From the NCBI GenBank assembly GCA_034638255.1, contig JAWPGT010000002.1, positions 682,001 to 746,000 on the forward strand: a stretch of 64,000 nucleotides of DNA, read 5' to 3'. The notes under the pieces were generated by a model, which did no database searches, was not told the DNA's origin, and saw only the letters and a program-made list of their open reading frames with translations. The DNA comes from Coprinus comatus. Lineage: Eukaryota; Basidiomycota; Agaricomycetes; Agaricales; Agaricaceae. Shown here in pieces: positions 44,687 to 55,234 of the stretch; the first letter of the stretch is position 1, and the number at the start of each line of letters is the position of its first letter. Made by a program: the position numbers and the translations under genes.

Positions 44687-45967
44687 ATGTTCTCTTTCTT
44701 CCCCTTGGACCTTATGCTCTTCCTGCGTTCCTTGTGCGCTGCATGCACCCGCTATCTCTTTCCACTCAGGACTAGGCTGCTCCAGTGTGATCCATCATCA
44801 ATAAAATTCAACACGCACACCGACCTCCCACAAATCTCCGACACCACCACATCCGATGCCCTCAACCTCGCTGCACACCACCTCAACAACCTCGACGTTG
44901 TTGTCTTTCCTACAGAAACTGTCTATGGCCTTGGCGCCATTGCCCTAAACTCAGAGGCCTCAGCTAAAATTTTCTCCACCAAAGGACGTCCCCCGGACAA
45001 TCCCCTCATCGTCCATGTCTCCTCGTTCAACATGCTTCAAAATCTCCTGCCTCGAGGGTATGCTATGTCTCCAGCCTACAAAGTCCTCACAAAACACTTC
45101 TGGCCCGGTCCTCTGACCCTCTTGTTCCCTCGAGAGGCCACTATCCTCCCAAGCATTATCACTGCAGGTCAATCAACTGTAGCAGTCCGCATGCCCTCTC
45201 ACCCAGTCGCACGAGCACTCATCGCTGTCACCAATGCACCTCTCGCTGCTCCCAGTGCCAACACATCCGGAAAGCCAAGTCCAACCAGAGCTGAACACGT
45301 TTACCGAGACTTGCAAGGCAAGGTCCCTCTCATCCTGGACGGAGGCGCTTGTGACGTCGGGTTGGAAAGTACGGTTGTCGATGGATTACACCAGGATGGA
45401 AACCTTCGTGTTCTTCGTCCCGGTGGTATCACCGTAGAGGATATCGAGCGTGTACTAAACCTCGAGTTTACGGATGGTTCTGTGATCCCCAAGATTCTCG
45501 TACATCGTCGTGATTATCGGGATGAAGCTATGGAACAGGCACCTACGACGCCTGGAATGAAGTATCGTCATTATTCACCTACTGCACCTGTTGTATTGCT
45601 TCACACCTCAACTCAAATACCCTCTGGAGAAAAAGCCATCTCTGCCACCTCCTTCCTCTCGACGTTCATCAACCCTACAGATAAAACTAACAGAAAAGCC
45701 AAGATTGGCGTATTAGCACCTTCGGATTCCAAACTTTGGGCCCAACTTGATGCAGAAGATGGTGTTGAGTGGCGTCGCTTTGATTTAGGCCCTACTACGA
45801 ACCCTGCTGTTGCTGCACAACGCCTGTTCGATGGATTCTTAACTTTAGATAGGGAAGGAGTAGAGACTATTCTAATAGAGGAAATTCAGGAAGAGAAGGA
45901 GGGTTTAGCTGTGATGAATCGTGTTCGCAAGGCGGCCGGGGAGGCGATATGGATAACATTTGATTGA
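44687..45967 (+). CDS. SUA5: Threonylcarbamoyl-AMP synthase Sua5
   Basis: Makes threonylcarbamoyl-AMP from Thr, bicarbonate and ATP for the t6A37 modification of ANN-reading tRNAs. One uninterrupted exon of 426 codons, unusual in this window. The YrdC domain has VFPTETVYGLGAIALN, STKGRPPDNPLIVHVSSF, FWPGPLTLLFPREA, STVAVRMPSHPVARALI and APSANTSGKPSPTRAEHV. The C-terminal Sua5 domain is entered through the ATP-gating linker TTPGMKYRHYSPTAPVV, so this is the long Sua5 form, not short YrdC. The first residues (MFSFFPLDLMLFLRSLCAAC) could act as a mitochondrial leader; a second Met at codon 10 would shorten it. ELP2, another tRNA-anticodon-loop modification gene, is 5 kb upstream. Confidence 0.94.
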   Translation: MFSFFPLDLMLFLRSLCAACTRYLFPLRTRLLQCDPSSIKFNTHTDLPQISDTTTSDALNLAAHHLNNLDVVVFPTETVYGLGAIALNSEASAKIFSTKGRPPDNPLIVHVSSFNMLQNLLPRGYAMSPAYKVLTKHFWPGPLTLLFPREATILPSIITAGQSTVAVRMPSHPVARALIAVTNAPLAAPSANTSGKPSPTRAEHVYRDLQGKVPLILDGGACDVGLESTVVDGLHQDGNLRVLRPGGITVEDIERVLNLEFTDGSVIPKILVHRRDYRDEAMEQAPTTPGMKYRHYSPTAPVVLLHTSTQIPSGEKAISATSFLSTFINPTDKTNRKAKIGVLAPSDSKLWAQLDAEDGVEWRRFDLGPTTNPAVAAQRLFDGFLTLDREGVETILIEEIQEEKEGLAVMNRVRKAAGEAIWITFD

Positions 45968-46109
45968 AACGTGTGTTTCATCGTCTCTTATTATGTTTAT
46001 GCTTCTCACTCCTATCAGAAGATAATTTAGAATTAGAGAATATTCGCAAAAAAAGTACATTAACCTACAACTAATCTACAAACCACCTAGATGGCATTCT
46101 TCCTCCTCA

Positions 46110-46708
46110 TTACTCTTCTAGTCCCAAAACACGACAAAGCATACTTTCCAACTTTTTATCCAATAGTTCTACTGCTATCCTCAACTCGGACTCGTTATTG
46201 CTTCCGGGTAACACCATGACAGAGGATGGTATTTGGTATGTGATTTTCGTCCCTAACCTATCCGCCTTTTCTTGGACAAGTAATCTCGGCGGAATGTGTA
46301 ATGCTGCACAAAGGTCGTGTCGGAGAATTGTCTCTGCAATCAATGGGTTTCCAATGGTATATGATATTGTGGCTGGCGTATCATTAACGTTATGGTATAT
46401 GTTCAACCATAGATGATGATTCACTTCTGTGAAATATCTTCGTGTTAATGAGTAACTATAGCAATTGAACAGTGATGAAAGAGATTAATGAGTTCTCACA
46501 AAAAGTCGTTAGTCTCTCCAGTAATATCATTAACAACGTTTTCAATTTCTTGTTTGCTTTTCGCCTCTTTTATACGATTGGGAAAACTCGCAGAATGTTG
46601 TTTATTAACCGCTTCGTTTAAACGCTTGATCACTTCTGTATAGTGCATAGGTGATTCGAGTGTAATAAGCTTGGAAACGATCTCAGTAACAGTCTTGAAG
46701 GTAGACAT
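46110..46708 (-). CDS. DUF302 (TT1751-like) protein
   Basis: DUF302 proteins have the TT1751-like fold and no settled function. Two exons: MSTFKTVTEIVSKLITLESP, PMHYTEVIKRLNEAVNKQ and NDITGETNDF, then after a ~48 nt intron YSLTRRYFTEVNHHLWLNIY, TIGNPLIAETILRHDLCAAL, IPPRLLVQEKADRLGTKITY and MLCRVLGLEE. The phrase IGNPLIAETILRHD with the later PPRLLV is typical of the fungal members. About 183 residues. The stop TAA is at 46112-46110. It is convergent with SUA5 and divergent from DBP8. It may bind a small ligand. Confidence 0.75.
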
Positions 46709-47228
46709 GATTATGGTGGATGCAACGTGTAACACGCAGTCTTTGATACTCGATAATCTAGGATTCTAAGTGGCACGAGGAGTCTTCATGGACCTTCTAC
46801 TCCATATACCGGCATCTGCCGTTTAAATCACGTCAGAGAACGAATGATGATAATAGGACCTCCTTGATTTTGTTGTTCAATAAGATATTATATTACAATA
46901 CGCCCTATTTTTATTTACAGACTTTTATTTGAAAATTATGCAAGTTTCAACGTTTCTGCCGGACCACCTCGAAAATCATTCGTTTTGAAATCTATCCCAA
47001 TTGAAGCTATGCTGTTTCATGAAGGATTGATTAGCAAGTACACTTTTATTTACAACCTATGGTATGCCGTCCTCGAAAATTCAAAATACCCATCCACTCA
47101 GGTATGTATATTACTAGTAACCAGATAAGGCAAGGTTGCGATCAAAAATATCTAATTCCTTCCCATCACAGAAAGTTACCGGCGCAACCTATTTTCTCTA
47201 CCTTTCTTACCCACTCCTCCACGTTGTG
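46709..47228. promoter_or_regulatory. Divergent promoter region, DUF302 gene and DBP8
   Basis: 520 bp between opposed start codons. There is a possible upstream exon or short upstream ORF for DBP8 from an ATG at about 47063 (encoding MPSSKIQ) ending at a GTATGT donor. No other feature is seen. Confidence 0.45.
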
Positions 47229-49346
47229 ATGTCTGTGGTTAACAAGAAGAAGAGAATGTTGGATATGAGTGTGGATGATTTGTTGAGAAAACAAGAGTCG
47301 GGTGATTTGACCGGGTTCAAGAGGCAGAAAGTTATTCGATCATCAAGGAAAGCTGCGGAATTCGAGGATAGCGAGGGTGAGGAAAGTCAGGTGGGTACGT
47401 CGGATGAAGGTGAAGAAGATAGAAATTTGGAAAATGATGATTGGTCTGAAGACGAGTCAGACAAGGAAGGGGAAGATACCGACGAACTTAGTAGTTCAGG
47501 TTCAGGTCATGAAGATGGAAGTGAGAATGGTACAGATGTAGAGAGTACGACTACTTCTGTTTTCCAAGTACAAGACCGACTAGGTTCATTAGTCAAGAAA
47601 CAGACCGGCGCTTCAAAACCTAAAAGAAATACGACAGCAACCAAGTCTTTTGCGTCTTTCGGTATTGCACCAGCATTACTTGGTGCTTTGGCGAGTATGT
47701 CAATCAAGCTTCCGACTGATGTCCAAGCGTCATGCATCCCTCCATTGATTGCTGGTATGTCTATTTCTACCATCTTAATGGAACCCATAACTAATGGAAT
47801 GGAACCAACATAGGTCGTGATTGTATTGGAAACGCTAAGACTGGCTCAGGAAAGACAATAGCTTTCGCACTTCCAATATTACAGAGGCTGTCCGTGGATC
47901 CGTATGGGATATACGCGCTTATCTTAACTCCAACGCGGTAAGTGTTTCACCATACTTATTTCCTATCTCTATCTGACGTCTGGACCAGTGAACTTGCTTT
48001 TCAAATTGCGGAGCAATTTGCTGTCTTGGGCGCTGGTCTAAGCGTACGGAGCGCAGTTATTGTAGGTGGAATGGACATGATGGCCCAAGCGTTGGAATTA
48101 GAACAACGACCTCATGTTGTTATTGCTACGCCGGGACGTATCGTCGATCATCTTCGGAGTACAAGCGGGACTTGGAACCTTTCAAGGGTCAAATTCTTGG
48201 TATGCGTCTTACTTCCCTCAATGGCACTTTCCGTTATTGAGTGATGCTGTAGGTACTTGATGAGGCAGATCGACTCTTAACACCGACGTTTGCACCGGAA
48301 CTATCCCACTTATTCGGTGTTTTACCCAGGGAGCGACAGACGTGTTTATTCACCGCCACTTGGACTCCTGCAATTGACGCTGTGGCCGATGCACAACCCA
48401 AAGCCGGGAAACAAAAGCCTTATATTCACCGGATGACTGAAACGTAGGTTTTATACCAATAATACTACATCCGTGCTGACAACTCATAATGTAGAGTGGA
48501 AACTGTTTCAACCCTAAAACAATATTACATTCTTGTACCATCCCATGTGCGGGAATTGTACCTCTTCTATTTACTCTGCAATCCCCCAGAATCGACACTA
48601 CATTTACGCCGTGCACCACCAGAACCAATCAAGAATGTGAAAAATGCCCAACACAAACCTCGAAACAAGACAAAGACCAAAAACTCGGAGGAAGAATTGG
48701 AGCAACCACCTCCCACAATAATTTTTTGTGCGAAACCCAAAACAGCTGCCTATTTGACACATTTTCTCCAAACACTTTCCATTCGGAGCACTGCGCTACA
48801 TTCTAGACTCACACAACGAGAGCGCCTTTCATCATTGTCCCTTTTTAAAGCTTATGTGATTCCTGTACTTGTATCGACTGATGTTGGCGCACGTGGGTTA
48901 GATATTGAAGATGTGGCACTGGTCATCAATTGGGATCTTCCTGATGAAGCTGAAGAATACACGCATAGAGTAGGTAGAACTGCACGTGCTGGAAAGGGTG
49001 GTGTTGCGTTTAGCTTTGTGACGGAGAGAGACGAGGAAAGGATCCTGAATATCGAAAATCGAATCAGTGGGTTTTTTTTTTTACGAATTTATTTTGTGAT
49101 TTGCGAATGACGGCATCCCAGAAACGAAACTCGAGGACATGGAGTTACCGGAGGACAAAGTTCTAGAGCACCTGAATGCCGTTTCGACGGCTAAACGCCT
49201 TGCGAGCATGGTATGTGATTACGACCAATGAGCATAAGTCGTGACTGATCCCATTGGAACAGGAATTACACGACTCCAAGTTTGGCAAGCGAGAGGAGAT
49301 CTACAAGCTCAAGAAGGCCAGACTCGGACAGGACTCAGGGGCCTAG
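47229..49346 (+). CDS. DBP8: DEAD-box RNA helicase Dbp8
   Basis: ATP-dependent helicase for 18S rRNA maturation in the nucleolus. Starts [20 protein letters not shown], then a Ser/Asp/Glu-rich tract. The helicase core begins [18 protein letters not shown], then [18 protein letters not shown] (Q motif), [16 protein letters not shown] (motif I), [15 protein letters not shown] (Ia), [10 protein letters not shown] (Ib), VLDEADRLL (II), LFTATW (III; SAT replaced by TAT), [37 protein letters not shown] (V) and [13 protein letters not shown] (VI). C-terminus ENRI, then [18 protein letters not shown] and [18 protein letters not shown]. About 620 residues over six or more exons. Fully active motifs contrast with the degenerate DEAD protein at 39.6 kb. 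Confidence 0.92.
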
Positions 49347-49661
49347 GCCATTGCTCTCGAACAAGGTCGATCGTGATCGAGATGTGTGTTGAATTGAATG
49401 TGCCGGCGGAAGGGTTAATGGATGCATGTATGCAAGCCACCGAGGTCGTCGACGATGACGAGGATTGGCAGTGCGACGGGCCGTGTTAAATCCGGTGGGC
49501 TGTGAGTACGTAATGGCCCCCCTGACGGCCAATTAGTGAATTTGGCGGTGCATTCTTGGTGCGGAAGTAGAGTTTGTATAATAGTCACATACTTAAGATT
49601 ATGAGACTCTTTGGTTATGTTCTGATCCATACTGGAACTCCCCTCTTACCTTCACCACAAC

Positions 49662-50831
49662 ATGGACCACTCCGAACAGGCTGACTGGGACTCAGTCCTC
49701 CAGTTCGTATCAGACCCTCTCGACCTTGCCTTCAATGACAAGAACACCGACGACATCCTCCACGCAGGAGCAATCCCCACCCCTCCGGTCTGCCCATTCC
49801 AGTCGCTTATATGTACCTTATTCTTATCATTCATTTAGCAATCACACGACAGCACCCCCGTTGTCGAAGATGCAAACGAGGGTACCACGCTCGTCTCCGT
49901 CTCCACCACTTTCTATCCAGGCGCTCAGCACCACCAACTCCCCCCAGATACTGTTCTTCTGGCCTCAGACGGTGTTTTTTTCTATGTGCACTCCTCCGTC
50001 CTCCTCGCACATTCCGGTAATGACTTCAACAGCCTCCTAACTCCCGGGCCTGGCCCAAGCAGCGAAGATCGAGACCCTATGCTGACGGTACCGGAACACT
50101 CGACCGTGCTTAATGTGATCTTGCATATAATCTACGATATGTCTTGTCTTCACTATTCTCCTTCCTTCCCCACACTTGTCACGGCCGTTAACCATCTCCC
50201 TATTTATGGCGTTTCACCGAAGCTCCTGATCGTCCCCTCAACTTCCATTTTCAACCTACTCCTCTCTCATGCCCCCCTCTACCCCCTTGAGTTGTATGCA
50301 CTTGCAGCCTCATTTGATCTCTACGATCTCGCAGTAGCAACATCCTCTCATCTTCTTTCCTTTTCTCTCGCAACTCTCACAGATGAAATGGCAGAGCGCA
50401 TTGGGCCCGTCTACCTAAAACGACTTTTCTTCCTACATTTTGGTCGATCTGATGCATTAAAGCGCGTTCTATTGCCACCACCCCACCCACATGCTCCAAC
50501 ACCGTGGTGCGATTTCAACGAACAAAAAAAACTCACTCGTGCCTGGGCATTGGCATCAGCGTACTTCGCATGGGATCCTCGACCCGGTGCGTAATAAATA
50601 TTTGCAAACCCCAGATCCAGACCTCTTAACGGACTTTTAGATCTATCTACTAGTGCCATGGAGTCGGCTTTGAGACCCTTAGCAGAACATTTGACCTGTG
50701 ATCAGTGCCAACAAGCTCTACGAGACAGGATAAAAAACTTGGTCATTCAATGGTCTGTTGTCAAAGTGAGTTCTTACATACAGCTCTGGGTCATCGCTTC
50801 GTGTTGATCTCTTGAACAGCGCACGATCTAA
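49662..50831 (+). CDS. Basidiomycete BTB/POZ-type protein
   Basis: Belongs by appearance to the large group of basidiomycete BTB-domain proteins of unknown role. Exon 1 starts MDHSEQADWDSVLQFVSDP. After a short intron, STPVVEDANEGTTLVSV, PDTVLLASDGVFFYVHSSVL and LLAHSGNDFNSLL; this phrase, in which a DNA- or membrane-free DTVLLASDGVFFYVH replaces the usual BTB D-V-x-L-x-x-x-G-x-x-F-x-x-H-x-x-V-L, defines the domain start. Helices follow (YPLELYALAASFDLYDLAVA). The C-terminus has a C-x-x-C motif in AEHLTCDQCQQALRDRI and ends VVKRTI. About 345 residues. Possible substrate adaptor for a cullin ligase, not shown. Confidence 0.75.
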
Positions 50832-51355
50832 AACATGACAACTGCACAACTCTCGCTAGTCCCGACTTTCCATCTATGATCATGTCAAGGCTTTGTGCAC
50901 AACTCCTTGAGCACACGGTCAGACTTTTGGCCCACTTTCGCAGATATTGTCCCTCCTCTACATTCCCTTCATTTGTAATATTACAGCTCCTTTCTCTACT
51001 ACTTCGGCCGCATATACACACCATCCTTCCAAACAAAATACCCTCAATAACAGTCTCTCGTGATTTCCTAGGTTTATTCATGTCTACTTTTTCTGTCTCC
51101 ATACACGCAAGCGAGACCTGTATGTCTAGTTTCAATTTTTAGTGGGTTCTTGGTGTACACTACAATAATAACGATATGATAGGACACTCTTTTTCTGTAA
51201 ACATTTCGATTGTAGATAAGATCAAAATCAAGGACGTACATATATCATATTTGATCAGTTACCCTCAGTTACCTTAATGACGTAAAAATTTTTGATATCC
51301 GTAAATTTGCCGGTGAGCCCTGGTGAGCCCTGAGTGCCACTTGAAGTATACAAGG
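50832..51355. other. Region between BTB gene and repeat island
   Basis: About 520 bp with no gene. It ends with a short tandem duplication of GGTGAGCCCT near 51312-51331 and a doubled GTATACAAGG-like motif immediately before the left inverted repeat. Confidence 0.5.
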
Positions 51356-51399
51356 GTATACAAGGACCCCCGAATATCCCTATTGAGGCTGGGTGCCAA
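51356..51399 (+). repeat. Left terminal inverted repeat
   Basis: 44 bp starting GTATACAAGGACCCCCG and ending TGGGTGCCAA. It matches the reverse complement of 52143-52186 at 43 of 44 positions. Confidence 0.85.
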
Positions 51400-51543
51400 G
51401 ACCGGACAAATTTTTGGAAATCCGGCTGTAGGCTGGGTGCCAAAACCGGACAAAACCACCCTTGAAGGGCCTGAGGCTGGGTGCCATTTTCCGGACCAAA
51501 ACCCCGCACTGGCACGAGGCTGGGTCCCAAAAACGGACAAAAA
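51387..51543 (+). repeat. Minisatellite block 1 (about 43-bp period)
   Basis: Four degenerate copies with starts near 51388, 51431, 51475 and 51518. Each has GGCTGGGTGCCA followed by a CCGGACAAA-like core. Spacing is 43-44 bp. Confidence 0.75.
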
Positions 51544-51582
51544 TGCGACATTTTGGAGCTCCGCTGACCGTTAGTAAGATGG

Positions 51583-51668
51583 AAATTTTTTTTATCTTGC
51601 TTGGCTCGAACCCAGGCACTCTTAGTATATTAAATTTAAGTCCATGCACGTAATCATTGCACCGTTTA
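51583..51668 (-). repeat. tRNA-like segment (A- and B-box like), probable tRNA-derived SINE or pseudogene
   Basis: On the minus strand a D-arm-like GGTGCAATGATTACG (A box) is followed about 37 nt later by GGGTTCGAGCC (B box, T-arm loop), then CAAGATAAAAAAAA. The acceptor and anticodon stems do not pair, so it is not a working tRNA. The adjacent A-run fits a retroposed tRNA-derived element. Confidence 0.45.
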
Positions 51669-52030
51669 GTTAGATATTATTATATTATTGTTGGTTATCA
51701 CGAATTAATTAATACCTTGTCACATGAGAATCTATTCACTCTCTGGTGACTCAATGAACCTCACCTGCTCACATAATCACTGTGAATAAAATTAGGTCCC
51801 GAGCTGCGCTTGGGAAGGTATGTTTGGTTTGTTTGGTTCCCGGCTGTATCCGAAGCGCGCGAGGGCCGGGTAGGAGCCTGAGATCTCAATGAGGCAGAGA
51901 GAAAATAAAAAAACTCTACTTTGTTTTATTGCATCGGGTGCGCGAATTATGTGTGTAGATACATAGAATACTATATGGCGAGCATATAGGTATATTTTGA
52001 GAATTTTTAGGATTTCTTTAGCAATTTTAA

Positions 52031-52124
52031 GGCTGGGTGCCAAAAACCGGACAAATTTGAGCGACTGGGGGTAGGCCGGGTGCCGAAACCGGACAAAAAT
52101 GGAAGGATTCCGACCGGACAAAAA
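52031..52124 (+). repeat. Minisatellite block 2
   Basis: Copies at 52031 and 52074 (43 bp apart) plus a partial core near 52111, in the same orientation as block 1. The unit at 52143-52157 is inverted and forms part of the right terminus. A further weak copy lies outside the element near 52590. Confidence 0.7.
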
Positions 52125-52142
52125 AGCCAAAAAAGGGCGATT

Positions 52143-52186
52143 TTGGCACCCAGCCTCAATAGGGATATTCGGGGGTCCTGGTATAC
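52143..52186 (-). repeat. Right terminal inverted repeat
   Basis: Mirror of 51356-51399; its reverse complement starts GTATACCAGGACCCCCG. The only mismatch is at position 7. Confidence 0.85.
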
Positions 52187-52868
52187 ATTGACATGTATTA
52201 TACAGGAAAAACGGTATTGACTGAAGTCGAAGCACCATTTCTGTTGTGAATATTTTGCATGAGAGTCTTAAGAAAAGATGTCGGTGTCTTAAAAATAAAA
52301 ATAAAAATAGTAGATACATTGTGGCGATCGTACTATATATGTATAAATACCCGTGTAATAACTATATTTACATTGATTGTTCTACCAACTCCTATTTACT
52401 AAGAGACAATAGATGGATAAGTTAGTGGTCCTTTACGAAACCCTCCCACTGTGGGTCATCCGTGGACACGTGGAGAGTGAAGGTCTGTGTGAGAGAGAAA
52501 GAGAGAGCTCTATGACTGCTTTCCGTGACACATATCTACAGCGAGAAATCGAAAATGTGATACTACAGTGCATAACACACATGTATATCTGGGGTACAAA
52601 AACGGACAGCATTGAGCACCAAAAAAGAAATGAGCTTAGCCTTCTTGTGATCGAAGGTCGGAAGTGCTATTAAAATATATGCAAGTCCAACTTTAGTTTT
52701 CATTTTACAAAAAAAAATACACCAAGGAACATAGTAGAATGAGTTAATTAGGGACAGAAAGGGACAACGGAACACACACGTATCATGTGGTACTTGGGAG
52801 CTACACTTGACACACAACAAGCATATGCGAAATGAATTGATGACGGCTTCATAGTGTTTCCAAGGCTC
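52187..52868. other. Region between the repeat element and MOB1
   Basis: About 680 bp. The open frame at 52413-52673 looks like chance and overlaps a degenerate minisatellite copy. It should hold the MOB1 terminator. Nothing else is seen. Confidence 0.5.
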
Positions 52869-54007
52869 TCATCGACCCTTCTCTTCTGCCAATACTGCGT
52901 CGTTTAGTTCGCTCAGAGGAGCCAATTCCTTCTTATCAACAAGTTCAAACTTAAAGAATGTCATTACCTTGCTTTATCAAAATTTTGTCTTTTATACTTA
53001 CTTCATGAACGAAAAGGAAGAAATGACGGTAGCTGGTATTTAGATGAGCTGTAATGTTTGGTTTAATACATTATGATGTACTTCTGAAAGAATTGATTAC
53101 CTTCAATTCCGAGTGCACAAATCTGATCGAAATGATTGCTGTATATATGCGCATATACACGGAACAATCGACGGAACATGGTCTTCACTGTTTCTCTGAA
53201 GTTCCTCGGGAAGGGTATGCCTATATATAAGCACGATTAGAGTTTGATACAGCCGAGGGTGTGAATAGTGATTATCACATACCAATTTTGTTTGGGAAAA
53301 CCGCCTCATCATCGAGTATGCTTTGTGCCCAGTTCATTAACGCGTCAACATAATCCGGTGCCGACAACTTGGTTGGGCGTTTGAACTTGACCCCGTCTTC
53401 CCACAAATACTCATACCTGGATACGCCATTATCAGCTGAACTGCGTGGGTTTCTGACACTGAGATAACACAAACCGTGGCCCTGCAGACATAATTGAACA
53501 CTAAAGTTAACCGATGTCAGACCTATAAACAATTTAGTAGAACGAGTTCACGTACTTCTTCAGCTGTACAAAACTCCGTTACAGTACCATAGAGCATGTT
53601 CAGGTGATTGAAGAAATCAACCGCTGATGAGAAACAACGTATCAACAGCGATACTTAGAGAAGCCAACACCATACTTACCATGAACAGCCAACCATTCGT
53701 TCAAATCCTCGCCATCTGGTAGCTGAACTGCTTTCCGAAGGTTTCCTGACCCCTAATGGTAACGGAGAGTAATCGGAGCCATGATCATGCCGGTGATAGA
53801 AATGATATGAGCGCGTGTCGACGAGGAATTGTGTGTTGTGTTGAACTCCTACCAGGGTGGCCTCTGCATATTTGCGCAGTTGGTATTGCTTGGTACCCGC
53901 TGGAACGTCTTTACGAGGCTTGAATGTGCGTGTTTTACCTCTGGTTGATTAGGACTTTTGTGGGGCAAGTGGAGTGATTGGACCTACAACCCGAAAAAAG
54001 AGGACAT
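52869..54007 (-). CDS. MOB1: Mob1 kinase activator
   Basis: Mob1 binds and activates Dbf2/NDR-type kinases in mitotic exit and septation. Nine or so exons from MSSFFGL at 54007: GKTRTFKPRKDVPAGTKQYQ, LRKYAEATLGSGNLRKAVQL, MLYGTVTEFCTAEE, CSIMSAGPRYEYLWEDGVKF, KRPTKLSAPDYVDALMNWAQ, DDEAVFPNKIG, then LFRVYAHIYSNHFDQI, ALGIEAHLNTSYRHFFLFVH and KKELAPLSELND. The zinc site is formed by the two Cys in FCTAEECS and the His pair in HIYSNHF. Stop TGA at 52871-52869. About 215 residues. The first intron leaves only MSSFFGL on exon 1. It diverges from the DJ-1-like gene over 220 bp. Confidence 0.92.
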
Positions 54008-54227
54008 GGTAACAAGTGGGTTGAACAGAGCATACTACTTACAACAACATTATCATGTCACACAGAACGGGGACTACCGAAAACATGATGTAATCTAGGA
54101 GAGAAGCCTTGCGTAGATGATGTAATGCGATAATGGATGAGTAAGGCGATAACTATTTATGGATGGGTAAGACGCATATATCTGCGAATGCCCAGAAGAT
54201 AACATTTCCAATTTCCAAACAACACTC

Positions 54228-55223
54228 ATGTCTCGCATTCTCTTTGTATTCACTTCTGCAGACAAGACTCTCCTCAACCAAGATACCGTATGAAATCTCT
54301 ACACTCAGTATATGCACATATACCTGACAATCTGACCTCTTAGGGCTACTGGTTGGCTGAGGCGGCCCACCCTTACTACGTTCTCAGCCCCAAGTTTGAC
54401 ATCGACTTTGCGTCTCCAAAGAAGACTTTCCCCCTCGATCCGAACAGCGCTAAGGTACCCTTAACCCTCTTTACTTTGCACGGTTGACCTTACTCAAAAT
54501 AACCAGGCAGCTACCGCTGAGAATGATGCACAGTCCCAGAACTTCAGGACCGACCAAGCCGTCCTAGACAAGCAAAAGGCAGCAAAATCTTTAACAGAAG
54601 TCAATGTAGATGAATATGCTGCCATTTTTTTCATCGGAGGACATGGCCCTGTTATAGATTTACCCTTTGACCCTGACTGTGCACGCCTTGTCGAACAGGT
54701 ATGTACTAGCATCGAATCATTCCCAAGACACAGTGCCAACAAGCATTTAGTTTTGGGAAAAAGACAAATACGTTGTTGCCGTGTGCCATGGCCCTGCGTA
54801 AGAGTCTACATTTCAATTTTTGGCCCATTAATATGAACGAGAAAAATAGGGCCTTGGTTGCAGCACAAAAAGACGGCAAGTCCATCTTTGCGGGAAAGAA
54901 TGTGACCGGATTCTCTGACCAGGAAGAGACCCTTGTTGGAGGTGTCGAGGTATGTGTTTCTTGATAATGAAACCCCATAACACATCCTGATCGGTTTGAG
55001 TAGCAAATCCCATTTTTATTGGAAACCAAAATCAGGGAACTAGGAGGTAAATACCAGCAGGCGGACCCATGGGAGGTGAGCAACTCGTGTTCTTGCAACC
55101 AACACAAGCTGATGTTTATATACAATGTAGGCCCTTGTTGTGGCTGATGGCAAACTTCTGACAGGCCAAAACCCAAAGTCTGCTGAACCGCTTGCAAAGA
55201 AGTTACTTGAGGTCTTGGCGTAG
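54228..55223 (+). CDS. DJ-1/PfpI family protein, Hsp31-like glyoxalase III
   Basis: Class I glutamine-amidotransferase fold; Hsp31-like members convert methylglyoxal to D-lactate without glutathione. Six exons starting MSRILFVFTSADKTLLNQDT. After introns: GYWLAEAAHPYYVLSPKFDI, SPKKTFPLDPNSAK, DEYAAIFFIGGHGPVIDLPF, then the nucleophile elbow VVAVCHGPAALVAAQKDGKS (Cys and His of the triad), KNVTGFSDQEETLVGGVE, IPFLLETKIRELGGKYQQA and LLTGQNPKSAEPLAKKLLEV. About 240 residues. The Cys elbow is split by an intron within GPAAL. It ends 11 bp from the stop of the convergent snRNP gene. Confidence 0.9.
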
Positions 55224-55234
55224 GAAACAGTAGT

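Larger units (their letters stand above)
51356..52186. mobile_element. Composite repeat element with 44-bp inverted termini
   Basis: An 831-bp segment bounded by near-perfect inverted repeats (51356-51399 and 52143-52186, one mismatch in 44). Next to each terminus lies part of a ~43-bp minisatellite whose core is CTGGGTGCCAAAACCGGACA. The centre (about 51545-52030) is unrelated sequence with a tRNA-like segment and A-rich tails. No transposase or other protein is encoded. It looks like a non-autonomous DNA element or MITE that carries or captured a minisatellite. Both ends carry GGTATAC, which could be a 7-bp target duplication or part of the palindromic terminus. Confidence 0.6.

Noticed and set aside
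51603..51613. Functional tRNA gene
   Set aside because: B-box-like sequence is present but acceptor and anticodon stems do not pair; recorded as tRNA-like instead.
52413..52673. 86-codon open frame downstream of the repeat island
   Set aside because: Contains a degenerate minisatellite unit and a GA-rich run; no homology or splice context seen.
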